Assembly (NCBI GenBank): GCA_020226215.1
Contig: CM035234.1
Coordinates: forward strand, 15,032,713-15,096,712
Length of the DNA: 64,000 nt
Source: Sindora glabra
Taxonomy: Eukaryota; Streptophyta; Magnoliopsida; Fabales; Fabaceae
Reading direction: 5' to 3'
Of the stretch, positions 12,841-24,394 are shown piece after piece. The position numbers were made by a program, and so were the translations under genes. Each line of letters starts with the position of its first letter. Positions within the stretch are counted from its first letter, which is position 1. The notes under the pieces were generated by a model. It was not told where the DNA came from. It saw only the letters and a program-made list of their open reading frames with translations, and did not search any database.

Positions 12841-13671
12841 TCAAGGACAAATTTGAAAAAAATTTAAAAATATAATAACTTATAAGTTATAAGTTACTCC
12901 AAATAATTTATTAAATGAGGGCTTATTCTTTTCAATAAGTTAGTACAAAAAATATTTTCTATGTATTAGCTTATAACTTATTAATTAAGTCAATAAATTA
13001 TAAATTAGTTTATTTAGTGTGCGAAACGAAGCTCATATCAAACCCATGTCACATCAAAAATTTTGAGCAAGCCCCCATTGTATCATATCCTAATTTTTTT
13101 AAAAAAAAATTGTATCTCCTCCTCACTCATATTACATCACACTATTTTGACCCTTTCCAACCTATTTAAGACTGAGTTAAATCACCAATATATGATAAAC
13201 CGAGCAGCCTATTTAAGACTAAGTTAAATCATCAATATATAGTAAACTGAGCAAGCTAATTAAATTTTTTAAACTCCAACCTTTATATAGTCCAATGAAT
13301 AGGTGCAAGGTAATAATTATTGTATATTAATTATATCAGTGTATTATTAATTTAGATCATTGTATTTCATTCACTTTGCAATATTACATAATATTATATA
13401 AAATAAATGAAATTTAATAATTTAAATCAATAGTACACTACTACTATGTAACGAAATTTCTTTTTAAATGCAAATTGACATATGTAATAAAATTGGTTTA
13501 TTCAAACGCTAAGGGATTTTGTATTTAGAAACCATTTAAATGCATCAACAACCGAAATCTACCATACTTGCTGATAATTTCCTACCTATTTTATTGTGCT
13601 AGTATTGCCCAGCCATCAATTTTACTTAATATTTAATTTAATTTAATAATTTTTTTTTACTATTTGTCAAG

Positions 13672-15860
13672 TAGGGGTGAGTAAATTTTTTTTTAAATTA
13701 ACCGATGTGGTTATCACGGTTTTTTTTAATATACATCCATTGACGATTTAAGTTTTAGTCTGTTCTTCGGATTTCGATGTAATGTGAGTGAAGTACTTCT
13801 TAGCTGCATTAATCTGATATCCGACCAATAAAGCGTATATCGCCACCTTATACTTCCCTTGTGCTTCTCTACTCATTGGATTAGTGAGCTATTGTCAACA
13901 TTGGGCTTTGCTTTAGCCCATAATGATATGTAATTAAATGGCTCTCCCATTTACGTCAAAACGACGAAACTCTCGCTCGCGTTTCTTTTCATTATCGACT
14001 TCACCCATTTCATTTTTCGTTAACTCAGGAAAAGCCACCCAACGTGATTTTTCTCCTCTCTCTTATAATTTTATTGGAATTTTGATATAAATCCTATTTT
14101 TATTAAGTAAGATAATTATTTATTTTTGTCTGCATCTTGTTCAAGTTTAACTTTTGAAGAAATAAAATTGTGATCAAACTAAATAAATTTTATTATTTAA
14201 TATTATAATTAACTTAGCCTTATTTTTTTTATATAGCATTTTAACTTATAAATATGTGTGAAATGCAAGATTTGTATTTGTAAATCTCACAGGGTTACTT
14301 GAGATTTCACACTTAATTTTTAGAGACGTAATTAGTTAATAAGTTAATTGATTATATTATAAGTATTTAATAAAATTAATTATTGAGTTACATAAAAAAT
14401 ATAAAATAATATAAAAATATATATTAATATAAATAAATATATGAAAATTGGTTCATATTTATTTTGAAAGTAAATTATATTAATATAATCAAAAGAGGAG
14501 TATAATAACCTAAAATTTAATTAATCATGTTTATGATATTATATATTATTTATTTATTATTCAAATAATAATAGAATAAGCTAAAAATTAATTAATTATA
14601 TTTTATGACATTGCATATTTATTTATTTATATTTTTTATTTATATTGAATTAATAAAGATATATTAAACATTTATTTACATAATTAGAATATAAATTATT
14701 ATTTAATTAAAAAAGGAAAATTTGGAAAAAAAAATTGAAACATTATTAATTTATAAATTATAAACTACTTTTTAAAATTTGTCAAATAAAAACTTGTAAG
14801 CTACTAGCTTTTAATGCATCAAATACATCTAGAAATTAATTATAATTTATTGACTAAATCAATAATTATAAATTAACTTATTTGTTACATTAAATACACA
14901 CCTATTCTATTGGTAAGATTTTTGGAATGATATATATATTATAAGGTATTTTTATATATATTTAAAATGTGATTTAGTTAAATATCTGTTTGAATTTGTG
15001 ATTGTTAATTTAATGCTTCTTTGATCTTAAATTATGGCAACACACTTCTGCATCATCACATCATCAACTGATCATCCCAATATTTCCCAACATATCTTTC
15101 TCTATTTCTCGCTACCGTTACCATTATTCCTTTGTGTTCGATCAGATAGTTCTTCTGAATCTGCTCTCCTTATGGGTTTTACGATTTAATATTCATGAAC
15201 AACTGTGACAGGTTTCGTTTTTCTCAGTAGTGAATGCTTAACAAACTCGTCCAATAACATATATGAAGATTTATGTCTCTCTCATCTTCTCCATGAACCA
15301 CATCTAAAACTTTGCTCGCTTAATATGCTTTCCATTTGACTACGGGCAATATATCATTATATCCAAATTCCTATTCATGAACCCAACGATGTTTGAGGGG
15401 TTGGGATTTTTTGTTTGAGCGTGAAAGTTTTTTTTTTTTAATTTTTTCATAGTAATTTTTTTCTGGGATTTTGTATTTGGCTTTGAGGTTTTGAATTCGT
15501 TGTGATTTAATATTTTTTGTCTTCGTAACTCAGCCAATATTCTTAGATTCGATTCAATTTGATTTGGCACTTTTTAATTTCTGTGCAATAAAATTTTGTA
15601 TTAGCATCTTTCTATTTTGATCAAATCTGTTAGCACATTTGAGATTTTCAGTATTGAAACTCCGTTTCTATATTCTTAAAAGTGTAAAACTGCCGGTGTT
15701 TTTAATAGATTTTATCATTTTAATTGAGATAATATTTAATCTGATTTTTTTTGTTTAAACTGATTACAACCAGCTTAAACCGATGTCAACCGATTGATTT
15801 CGGTCTGTTGAAATTAGAGCTACAAACCGCGATAATCTAACTGGTGCCCACCATTGTTGC
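13672..15860. mobile_element. Possible non-autonomous hAT-like element
   Basis: The left end begins TAGGGGTGAGTAAAT and soon reads TTATCACGGTTT; the reverse complement of the right end reads TGGTGGGCACCAG and then TTATCGCGGTTT. A CpG-rich, promoter-like stretch lies near the left end (about 13760-14060). No transposase is seen. An exact target duplication is not clear, so this call is tentative. Confidence 0.35.
14300..14903. mobile_element. Non-autonomous derivative of the neighbouring Harbinger element
   Basis: About 600 bp whose two ends resemble the left (7.0-7.4 kb) and right (12.85-13.03 kb) ends of the 6-kb Harbinger element. For example AAAATTAATTATTGAGTTA at about 14375 parallels AAAATTAATTGTTGAACTA at about 7080, and AATTATATTTTATGACATT parallels AATTATATTTTATGGTATT. 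It lacks all coding sequence, as expected of an internal-deletion MITE. Confidence 0.55.
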
Positions 15861-16028
15861 ATCAACTTGTCATCGTGGATAGTCCCCAATCACTCAAGCA
15901 CTATTCCGGAAAAAGAATATGGATCTGGATCGAAAAACAATTTAATTAGATTGCTTAGAAAGATTTTAAAATTTACTGTCAAACTAAGGACTCTTCAAGG
16001 CATAGAGCAACCAAGCAACAAATAATAA

Positions 16029-16060
16029 CAATATGGCACCCTTGGTACTTGAAGGCGCCA
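16029..16060 (+). repeat. Left terminal inverted repeat of the MULE
   Basis: Pairs with 24050-24081 at 28 of 32 positions. Contains the GGCGCC core that recurs at the right end. Confidence 0.75.
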
Positions 16061-16132
16061 ATTTAGATAGCACTCTAGTGTAATTCAAATTTTGAATACC
16101 AATTGCTTTGGCGTTCCTACTCCCTCTCTTTC

Positions 16133-16139
16133 TATAAAT
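16133..16139 (+). promoter_or_regulatory. Likely TATA box of the MULE
   Basis: TATAAAT followed by a CT-rich leader (16150-16210, repeats of CTTCATTC and TTCTTC). This layout is typical of plant promoters and sits just inside the left inverted repeat, where MULE promoters usually lie. Confidence 0.5.
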
Positions 16140-17763
16140 CCCCTTGACCGCAACTCTTTCTTCCCACCGCTCTTCATTCTCTCACTCGCAATTCTTCATT
16201 CTTTCTTCATGGTATAGCCCTACGACAACATTTCCTTCTTCGTATTTCATCCACAGCAAATCTGCTCTTCTCTTTTTGCTGTTCCTTCTTCTTACCAATT
16301 AATATTTTTATAATTTTTATATTTGTATTATAATTTTTATTAATTATTATGAAAATATATTTTATAGTGGTAGAGAAATTTTTTTAAGGTATAAGGTATG
16401 ATATATACAATAAGATTATTTTTATTTTATATTAATTATTATGATTTATTATATGAAAAAATTGTGAAAATTTATATATATTGTGATAGTTTGTGGTGGA
16501 AATAAAGAAGAACAAAGCGGATAAAAAAAAGTGTCTTAAAATAGGATTTAGGTAAAAATTATGTTTAAAAATTTTTTAAATGTAAAATTTTAATATATAA
16601 TAAGAGAAATAACAAAAATAAATTTTTAAAATATATTAAAGTAAAAAGAAGCTTTAAAAATTAGGATAATATTATTAAAAAATAAATAATTTTTTATTTA
16701 AATAATAGATATAAAAAATGTAAGAATAATAATTATAGCAAAAAAATTATGTTACACATAAGTTTATTGTAAAAATATTAAAATATATAAAGAGGTACTG
16801 TAATATAATATTAAACAAACTTAGTGTATGTAGAAAAGAATTCATGATTTTAATCATAAAAATATATAAACAGTAATGTGTAAATATTTTTGTTTGCTAG
16901 TTATTAATAGGTGTGAAGGGAAAAAATTATTATGAAATATTAAATGTAGTGTATTAAAATAATTAATCAATTTAATAAGAATAATTTGTAACCAATAAAC
17001 AAAAAAAATACTTGAAAAAGATAAATTAAAATATAAATAAAATTGTATAGCCAAACATTATATAGGATAAAAAAATAATAAAATTTAATTGGTAGGAAAA
17101 ATTATTATATTATATGGTATATCTGTTATATATTAAAAATTATTATGAAATGTTAATTGTATTGTATTAAAACAGTTAATCAATTTAATAATAATTTTAA
17201 AAGAAGGAATCTATACTTGAACATAATATATAAAATAAGCAGAAATAAATTATATTGCCATAATTGATAATTTAATCATAATGCAAAAAATATACATAGG
17301 TAATCATATTTAAAAATTAAATTTTTTTTAATTGTGTTCAAGTAAGTCAAAATTGAAATTATTAATTCAAATATAAATTTAATATTTTTGTAATAATTTA
17401 TTTATATTACATTCAAAATTATGTTAAAAAAATAGGTTTAGAATTTATTTATTTATTTATATCACACCTGCAACTGAAAATTAAAAATTTGTGTTGTATA
17501 AAAAATTATTATTAGTATAAAAATAGCAATATATATGAGGAAAAAAATGTGGGCATATGCAGGTCAGAATCGATTTGGCCTGTGCGGATAGATTATTATA
17601 TATTATTAAAATATATACCATATAAAAATAACAATACATATTATTATTTTTTACTTATAATATTGAATACTAGTTGATTGGTTAATAAATACAACAATTG
17701 TATAGGATAATTATGTGTCAGTTGTGAGGATGTAGTAAATGTATTGTAGTTAAAAGTAACAAG

Positions 17764-20515
17764 ATGAAGAAAAATTTGATTATTTTTGTACATTCAAATG
17801 GTATAATGATTAATGGATCAATGGGAGTAATGTACGATGGACCTCCTCCGAAGGCATTGGAACTGAAAGGATGCAGCACCATAGATGTTTTGCGAAAAAA
17901 AATTTATTCCCAAACGAAGCTTGCACAAAATCAAGCTGTTAGGAGAATTATTTATAGGTTTCCACCGTATCAAACAAAGGCTCAATATATGGCATATGAA
18001 TTAGACGACGATGAAGACTTAGCATGTGCCATAACAAGCTACGAACAACATCTGACAATGACAGCAATGGAATTATATGTGGAGTTGACGACATCTGAAT
18101 TGCATGCTACCAACCTTGATTCACAAGAAAGAGGATCAATAATTAGACCACTCGTAAATCCAATGGTTCATATTAGTACTAGTTGTTCGATAGTGTGAGA
18201 AGGCCTTTCATACACGGATGCAATTGTATTTCACATTTTTGATAACTATATTCCTGTATTAGACTCATTTGTGGCGAGTGTTCTCCCAAAAATGCCTTCA
18301 CATATCATGATGGGGTCAACAAGTACCTGATTAATCATAGAGGATGAATTCATTAATCTTGCAATCATGGATGCCCACCTTAAGTCTGGTTTGAAGATGA
18401 TAAGGTGTCTTACAGTAGTGGTGATAATTTTGACACAGATGATGAACAACGTGTAACTATACATGATGACAGTGTTACAGGTCAGTGTATGAGGAGTGAT
18501 AATGCTCCACAAACATCATGTGGTGTCCCTCAAGTTGTTGTCTTCTCTTACATTGATGGGGATGCCGTAAGGAATGTTAGTGAATTTCCGAAAATAATGA
18601 AACCAAGAGATGACTATGGCATGGAGGACTTATATATTGGACAAAAGTTTGATTGCAAGGAGGCATTGATTGTTACAACCAAGCATTACCACATCAAGAG
18701 GCATCATACTTATTACATGGAGGAATCTGATATTAGAAGATTGAGTTTGAAGTGTGATAACTATGGTGATGAATGCAAATTCCGCCTTAGAGCAACGAAT
18801 TTGAAGAATTCTAGCACTTGGACAATAACTAGATTTTTAGGACCTCACACATGTGTTAATGTCAATTTAACACAAAATCACAAGTCTCTTAACTCTGAGT
18901 ACATTAGTTCCATGATATTGGAGATGATTAAAGTGAAGCAAGATGTCCCAATTTTGCTTATACAAGAAAGGATGGAAAACATGTATGGGTATAAGATTTC
19001 GTACAGAAAAGCATGGAAGGCAAAACAGAAAACAATTGTCAAGGTGTACAAAGATTGAGATAAATCTTATGAAATGCTTCCTAAATAGTTAGACATTTTA
19101 GGGTATTATGACCAAGTTCTGTTCAAGTTGGAGTCTGAAGAATTCATCACAGTTAACAACCGTGTTGATCCACAAAAATGTGTTTTCCACTAAGTTTTCT
19201 GGGCTTTCAAACCATGTATTACTACATTTCCCTACTGTAAGCAATTTATACAAGTTGATGGAACATTACTGTATGACAAGTACAAAGATGTGCTATTGAT
19301 TGCTGTGACATACGACGATAACAAATGTCCCATATCACTTACCTTTGCCATTGTTGAAAAAAAAACTCTGAAAATTGGAGTTAGTTTTTGACATTATTAT
19401 GGGTAAATATTACAAACCAGTAAGGAATATACCTGATATCATATTGATATCGAGCTATAAAAGATGCTATAACAACAGAAGCTCTAGGATGGTAGCCTCC
19501 TTATGCTTTTCATCGGTACTGTATCAGATATATTGCCAGCAATGTTCACAAGAAATGCAGGGACGACAATGTCAAAAAAACTGTCCTTAAGATTGGTATG
19601 CGTTATATCACGATTATTTGTTGAACCTTGAATTTTTAAATTTTATTGTCTGGTAGTTCAACCCAGCTAAACTATTTGTTTCCTTGTGTTCAGCCTATAA
19701 GCTAAATCGAGAAAAGGTTATGAAGAGATTGGACAACTTAAGCAAAGTCAATGAGGAGAGCCATAAGAAAATGACTGTTATTCCGATGGAGAAATGGACA
19801 TTTGCCTATGATGAAGGAAGAAGATACGATCATATGACGACTAATATTGTGGAGTGCATTAATGGCCTCTTTGAAGGATTAAGGAAGCTACCAATCATAG
19901 GCCTTGTTCAATAAACATTTTACATATGTGTTAAGTACTTTGTGGAAAGGGCAAAAGAAGCACATACTGAACTATAACAAAGTTATAGATACACAAGCAG
20001 ATTCAGACAAAAGCTTGCGACTATCTAAGCACGTGCTTCTTCTTATCACGTTTGTGCATATAATAGACAAGGTACTAGATTTGAAGTGGTGGAGGGTCAT
20101 GATCTGACTAGGGGATCATATAGAAAGGTGGTCCAATTGCTATTAGACAAAAGCCAATGTGAATATGGACAATTCCAAGCATATAAGTATCCATGCGCTC
20201 ATATTATTGCTACTTGTATCTCAGTCAACATATCGTGAGAACCATATGTCGATCCTGTATACAGACTTGATACCCTACTTAATTGCTATAAATTTGAGTG
20301 GTAGCCGATCAGGGATTGGTCACAATGTAATAACTTACCATCATTTCCTATCTTGGCTCCAAATTCTCGAAGATTGTGTGAAAAGGGAAGACCGAAGTCA
20401 ACACGAATCAAGAATGAGATGGATTGGCCTCAAGAGAGTGGTGTTTAGCAAAAGTGTGGTCTTTATAAAATAGAAGGTCACAATCATAGATGTTGTCCAC
20501 TTCTTCATGGAGATG
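17764..20515 (+). pseudogene. MULE (mudrA-type) transposase pseudogene
   Basis: Four parts survive. First, an intact N-terminal open frame 17764-18198 (144 residues, PB1-like, DDDEDLACAITSYEQH). Second, the MuDR N-terminal DNA-binding domain in 18384-19058 (VGQKFDCKEAL-like motif GQKFDCKEALIVTTKHY, GPHTCVN). Third, the MULE catalytic region about 19060-19700 (YDQVLFKLESEEFI, VFWAFKPCI, QVDGTLLYDKYKDVLLIAV with a catalytic Asp, AFHRYCIRYIASN). Fourth, a C-terminal part with W-MTTNIVECINGLF, a SWIM motif (20158-20220) and a CCHC knuckle (20455-20500). Disabled by stops after KVYKD, LPK, VFH, NIS and elsewhere, and by frameshifts. Both zinc sites have Tyr in place of a Cys. Plant MULE transposases are about 700-900 residues, so the gene was full length before decay. 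Confidence 0.88.
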
Positions 20516-20829
20516 AATGAAGGACTTTCTTCACGTTAATTTTAATTTTTACTTTTGCACATGTATTAGAGAGTATGTTAACCAATGTCATAAGTGCAAT
20601 GCCTAGGTGGTATGATCTGTTTCATTGTTGTAAAAGTGTATACCATTATTGTTATATATGTGACCCCATAACTAGAAATGTGAATGAATGACTTCAATCT
20701 TATTTTGCTACAAATTCCTGTGTGAATCTTTTTAGATAAATGACATATGAATGCAATATTAGTGTATGTTTATATTTCAAGCTAATGCAATTTGATTAAT
20801 GGCAGATGACATCCATATCCTGACGTGTC

Positions 20830-23138
20830 GATCCTAGTCCATGGGATCCTTTACTTTTGACGGCTTATGACTCATACATATCCTATTCAATTCGGGTTGG
20901 CCATGTATGAAAATAGTTAGATCTTAAATTTAGTTATACTTTTCCATATTGTTAGTTGTAATAACATTTTTTTTTGCAACCTGATCGTGTATTGAGGATT
21001 CGACGGGTTCAACACTACCATCATTAGCAGCCACCAGAGTTGATTATCCCCTTACTACGATAGGCAGGTTTTTAAAGTTTTGCGATGAACGAGTTTGTTC
21101 CTATAGACCATCAGTTGATTAGTGCTTTCATAGAGCGGTGGAGGTCGGAGACATATACTTTCCACATGGCGCAAGGGGAGACCACTATTACATTGCTCGA
21201 CTTACCCATTGACGATTGGATAGTGACGGGGCCTACTGTGTGGGGATGGGGAGGCTTGATAGAAGAATATCTAGAATTGCAGTTACTAGTGGACGAGAAT
21301 GTCATAAGAGGGGGCGACTGAAGATGAGTTAGTTGGAAATACATTTCACTTATCTTCCAGATGATACCGATGATGAGACAATGCAAAGATACACCCATGC
21401 GTACATATTGCATCTCATTAATGGGACATTATTTTCCGACTACTCTGGGACTTATGTCCACCTCATGCACTTATCATTACTCAGAGACTTCTAGGAGGTA
21501 GGGACGCATAGTTAGGGATCTTCCTGCTTAGCCTATCTATACAAAGAGCTTTGTAAAGCCACTTCCCTTACAGGGAAATAGGAGGATGTTGCCTGCTACT
21601 ACAGCTTTGGGCATGAGATAGATTTCCTACTATTGCCCCTACGATTACTATTTCAGCTATATCAAAGAAGGATGCAAGGACTAGCCTTTTTGCCAGTAGG
21701 TTAGAAAATTTTTTAATCTATACTTGTAATTGAGATGAGAACTACATTTTTTAACTTAATTGTTGTACTTGGTAGGTAGCACTATCAAAAGACGTTCTAG
21801 GATAGTCCTACACATAGTCTGCCTTATTATAGATACATGCTGGATCGTCTTCGACTCGATCAGGTTTGAAGGGGTTAATGGATATTTTTATTTCATTCCA
21901 TTATCTATTTTTGTTGCATTTAAATGACAATATAAATGTGTAATTTCATATCATCTAAATCCTATACACTGAGGTGGTCATTGCGTCACTTCCTTAGTAT
22001 TGTTTTCACTTGAGTGACATTTGGACAACAGTGGTGCCACTCATACACTTTCAAATTATCGAGTGGCACTAGTCAGATAGGATTTTGCGACAGTTCGACC
22101 TTCGCCAGCCTCTTCTTGAGCCACCAAAGCAAGTGGCAGAGGTCTATTGCCTTCATTTATCCGGTCGACATGATGAGGAGTGGTACATCTGACATTAACC
22201 GTACATTACATTATGGGATATCCATTGAGACTTGTGTGTTAACCACTTGCACAATTGGTCTTAGGCCCACGGTCCGAGTATATGACATGGTACAGATGGG
22301 TTACTAAGTGATTTATTACACTAGTTGGTGGAGCATTAGACCTTGTGGTAATACTGCATGCTAGTTATTTATGTCGGATTATATTCTTATGCATTAGTAT
22401 TGTTACTAACTTTAATATTGAAAACTTGTACAGATTGATGAAGTGTCCACATTGGATGATTTTACTACACTTAATAGACAGTCTAGGTTCACCTTCGATG
22501 ATTTTAGATCAGCGATTGACTCCATTCTTCACACATTTCACGAGGTTGATAATGTGATTATTAGTACATATGTAGAGCCAGCTCCTCCTGTCAATTATAT
22601 CCCTGACCCTACGGAGGGTGACCATGATCAGCCTCACACATGTCGACGTCGTCGCACTGGTCCACAACCTACGTCGCAAGCTGATGTTCCCTCCACTCCC
22701 CAGGTGCATCAAAGTCCATTATCTTCTGCTCAGGATACCTTCATGATAATGTCAAATATGACTGCCTCATCTCACATGTACCCTACTGCACTAGATGTTC
22801 CTTCATCCTCCCGTATATTCTTGACTGCACTATATGCTCCCTTATCATCCCAGATGTTCCAGTTTACTTCAAGTGTTCCATCCTCATTTCAGGCATTTCC
22901 GCCTATACTAGGAGTTTCATCTTCATTCCATATCTTTCCTTCTAATGATGCTGGTCCTTCGCAGCCATATCCTTATAGATTTGATCTACATACTCAGGAT
23001 CAGGGGACATTACTTGGTAGCATGATTACGGATGACTCAATACTTGCAGGTAAAGGTAGAGGTAGAGGTAGAAGTAAAGGCAGAGCTAGAGGTAGGGGAG
23101 CCACAGACATTAGAGATGTAACTCTTGAGCCTGCATAG
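20830..23138 (+). pseudogene. Plant mobile domain (MAIN/MAIL1-like) protein pseudogene inside the MULE
   Basis: The N-terminal piece reads DPSPWDPLLLTAYDSY (20830). The intact stretch 21085-21321 holds [20 protein letters not shown] and ETTITL...[12 protein letters not shown], the plant mobile domain (PMD) signature, but about six or seven residues usually found after TITL are missing. Further fragments are AYILHLINGTLFSDYSGTYV, SLLRDF, CLAYLYKELCKATS (21400-21570), YRYMLDRLR (about 21830), IWTTVVPLIHFQIIEWH and DRILRQF (22015-22100). The C-terminal exon to 23138 is Ser/Pro-rich and ends in Gly-Arg repeats (GKGRGRGRSKGRARGRG). Host PMD proteins MAIN and MAIL1 act in gene expression and transposon silencing; many other PMD genes ride on transposons. 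Stops and frameshifts make this copy non-functional. Confidence 0.82.
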
Positions 23139-24049
23139 AAGGTTAGCAGATATGGCCGCCATATTACTGATCCTGAATGTGAGACAGGACACCATTTACG
23201 TAGACATTAGCTTCCCTTTTCATATTTATTATATATTTATGTACGTTTATCTTATAACTTTATTGTAAAACATCAAATTTTGGAATGATTTTAATTATTA
23301 TAAAATATTTATCTTTTTGTGTACGTACATCAAAGCAAAATTATAAATCTTCTCATAAATACACAATCAATTAAATTATCATATAACGTATCAAATATAT
23401 GTAATTTTTTTCTAACAACTTCTTTCTACCTAGAATTTTATTCTCTCATTCCGTATTTTATTTTCATAATTTTTATTATTTTAAATTATTAACATATATT
23501 AATTTCAATTTTTTTTTCAAGTATTTGAGTTTACTTTTTCTAATAATAAGAATTAATTCATGTTCCACAACTCATTGTATTTTATTTTTTAATATTTATT
23601 TACTCATAATTTTAAATATTATAATTTAATCACATTTTTTTAACGATCACCCTAAACCCTAAAAATATTAAATATATTTATATACATTTCATTTAAATTT
23701 TAGATCTTCAACATTTTACTCTATTTAATTTTTAATCAAATTTTAATTTTTTTCACAAAATTAAATATATACAAAATTTTCTTTTTCTACATCAAATTAA
23801 CTTTTATGTATTTTTAACAAATTAACAATTTCTACAATTATTTTATTTTTAATAAACATATAACAAGTCTAAATATTATTTTATTACTTCATATATAACA
23901 TATGTCCTAAATTATATTTAATTTTATTCAATAATCACAATCAAATTTAATTTATTTTTAAACATTAAATCTTACATATAATATATTTAAATATTTTTCT
24001 ACTTTTTAAATTAAAAATTTATATTTCTGATCTAAGGTGTCAAAGGAGA
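23139..24049. other. AT-rich right interior of the MULE
   Basis: Very AT-rich, no coding sequence. Includes a single CCCTAAACCCTAAA telo-box-like motif near 23650. Confidence 0.4.
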
Positions 24050-24163
24050 TGGCGCCTTCATGGAACAAGGGCGCCATATTGAATTGCGCCCACTTGGTGA
24101 GGGTGCCATTCAGTTTGGCGCATCTCCGATGCCAAAAACGCCATTCAGTCTGGCGCCTCTCCG
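24050..24163. repeat. MULE right inverted repeat plus GGCGCC-rich repeat cluster
   Basis: 24050-24081 is the right inverted repeat. Beyond it, GCCATTCAGTTTGGCGCATC (24105 on) and GCCATTCAGTCTGGCGCCTC (24140 on) begin two near-identical 24-mers (22 of 24). GGCGCC or one-base variants occur repeatedly in only 114 bp. The cluster abuts the MCTP 3' region. Confidence 0.65.
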
Positions 24164-24394
24164 TTGCTGTGCGTATTTTGATAAAATATTTTGAAAGAAC
24201 GGTAAAACGAAAATTTGTTTCTGAAACAACAGCAAATTATTACTTTAGCCACACTGAGCTGATCCTACTAAACATGACGAAAGGCCCTAAAACATTATAA
24301 GTAATTTCCCACAGCATGTATACATTTGTACAAATTCTCATGGAAAATCCAAGCATTGGCAGCAGCAAACCTTCAAAAGAAAATAATTGTACAT
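24164..24394 (-). other. Probable MCTP 3' UTR
   Basis: Moderate GC content continuing from the coding region and no other gene. It lies within 100 bp of the MULE right end. Confidence 0.45.

Larger units (their letters stand above)
6938..13033 (-). mobile_element. Decayed PIF/Harbinger DNA transposon
   Basis: About 6.1 kb. The ends carry a weak inverted repeat: AGCTCTATTTCACATA on the left against AGCTTCGTTTCGCACA (reverse complement of the right end), 11 of 16 identical with all differences being transitions. Subterminal sequences rich in TAAGTTATAAG words face each other. Inside, on the minus strand, are remnants of both genes typical of plant PIF/Harbinger elements. I could not see a clean TWA target duplication, so the exact ends are inferred. 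Confidence 0.6.
16029..24081 (+). mobile_element. Mutator-like element (MULE) carrying a plant mobile domain gene
   Basis: Bounded by inverted repeats 16029-16060 and 24050-24081, both reading inward CAATATGGC-CCCTTG then TGAAGGCGCCA, identical at 28 of 32 positions. The 8,053-bp interior holds, in order on the plus strand, a promoter-like region with a TATA box, a broken mudrA-type transposase (17764-20515) and a broken plant mobile domain gene (20830-23138). I could not find the 9-bp target duplication typical of MULEs, so the true ends may lie slightly further out, or flank decay has erased it. Confidence 0.7.

Noticed and set aside
23648..23665. CCCTAAACCCTAAA telomere-like motif
   Set aside because: Single occurrence inside AT-rich DNA; a telo-box-like word, not an interstitial telomere array. 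A similar word near 36305 is also single.
16020..24090. 9-bp target duplication for the MULE
   Set aside because: Flanks AAATAATAA and AATTGCGCC do not match; I do not claim a duplication.
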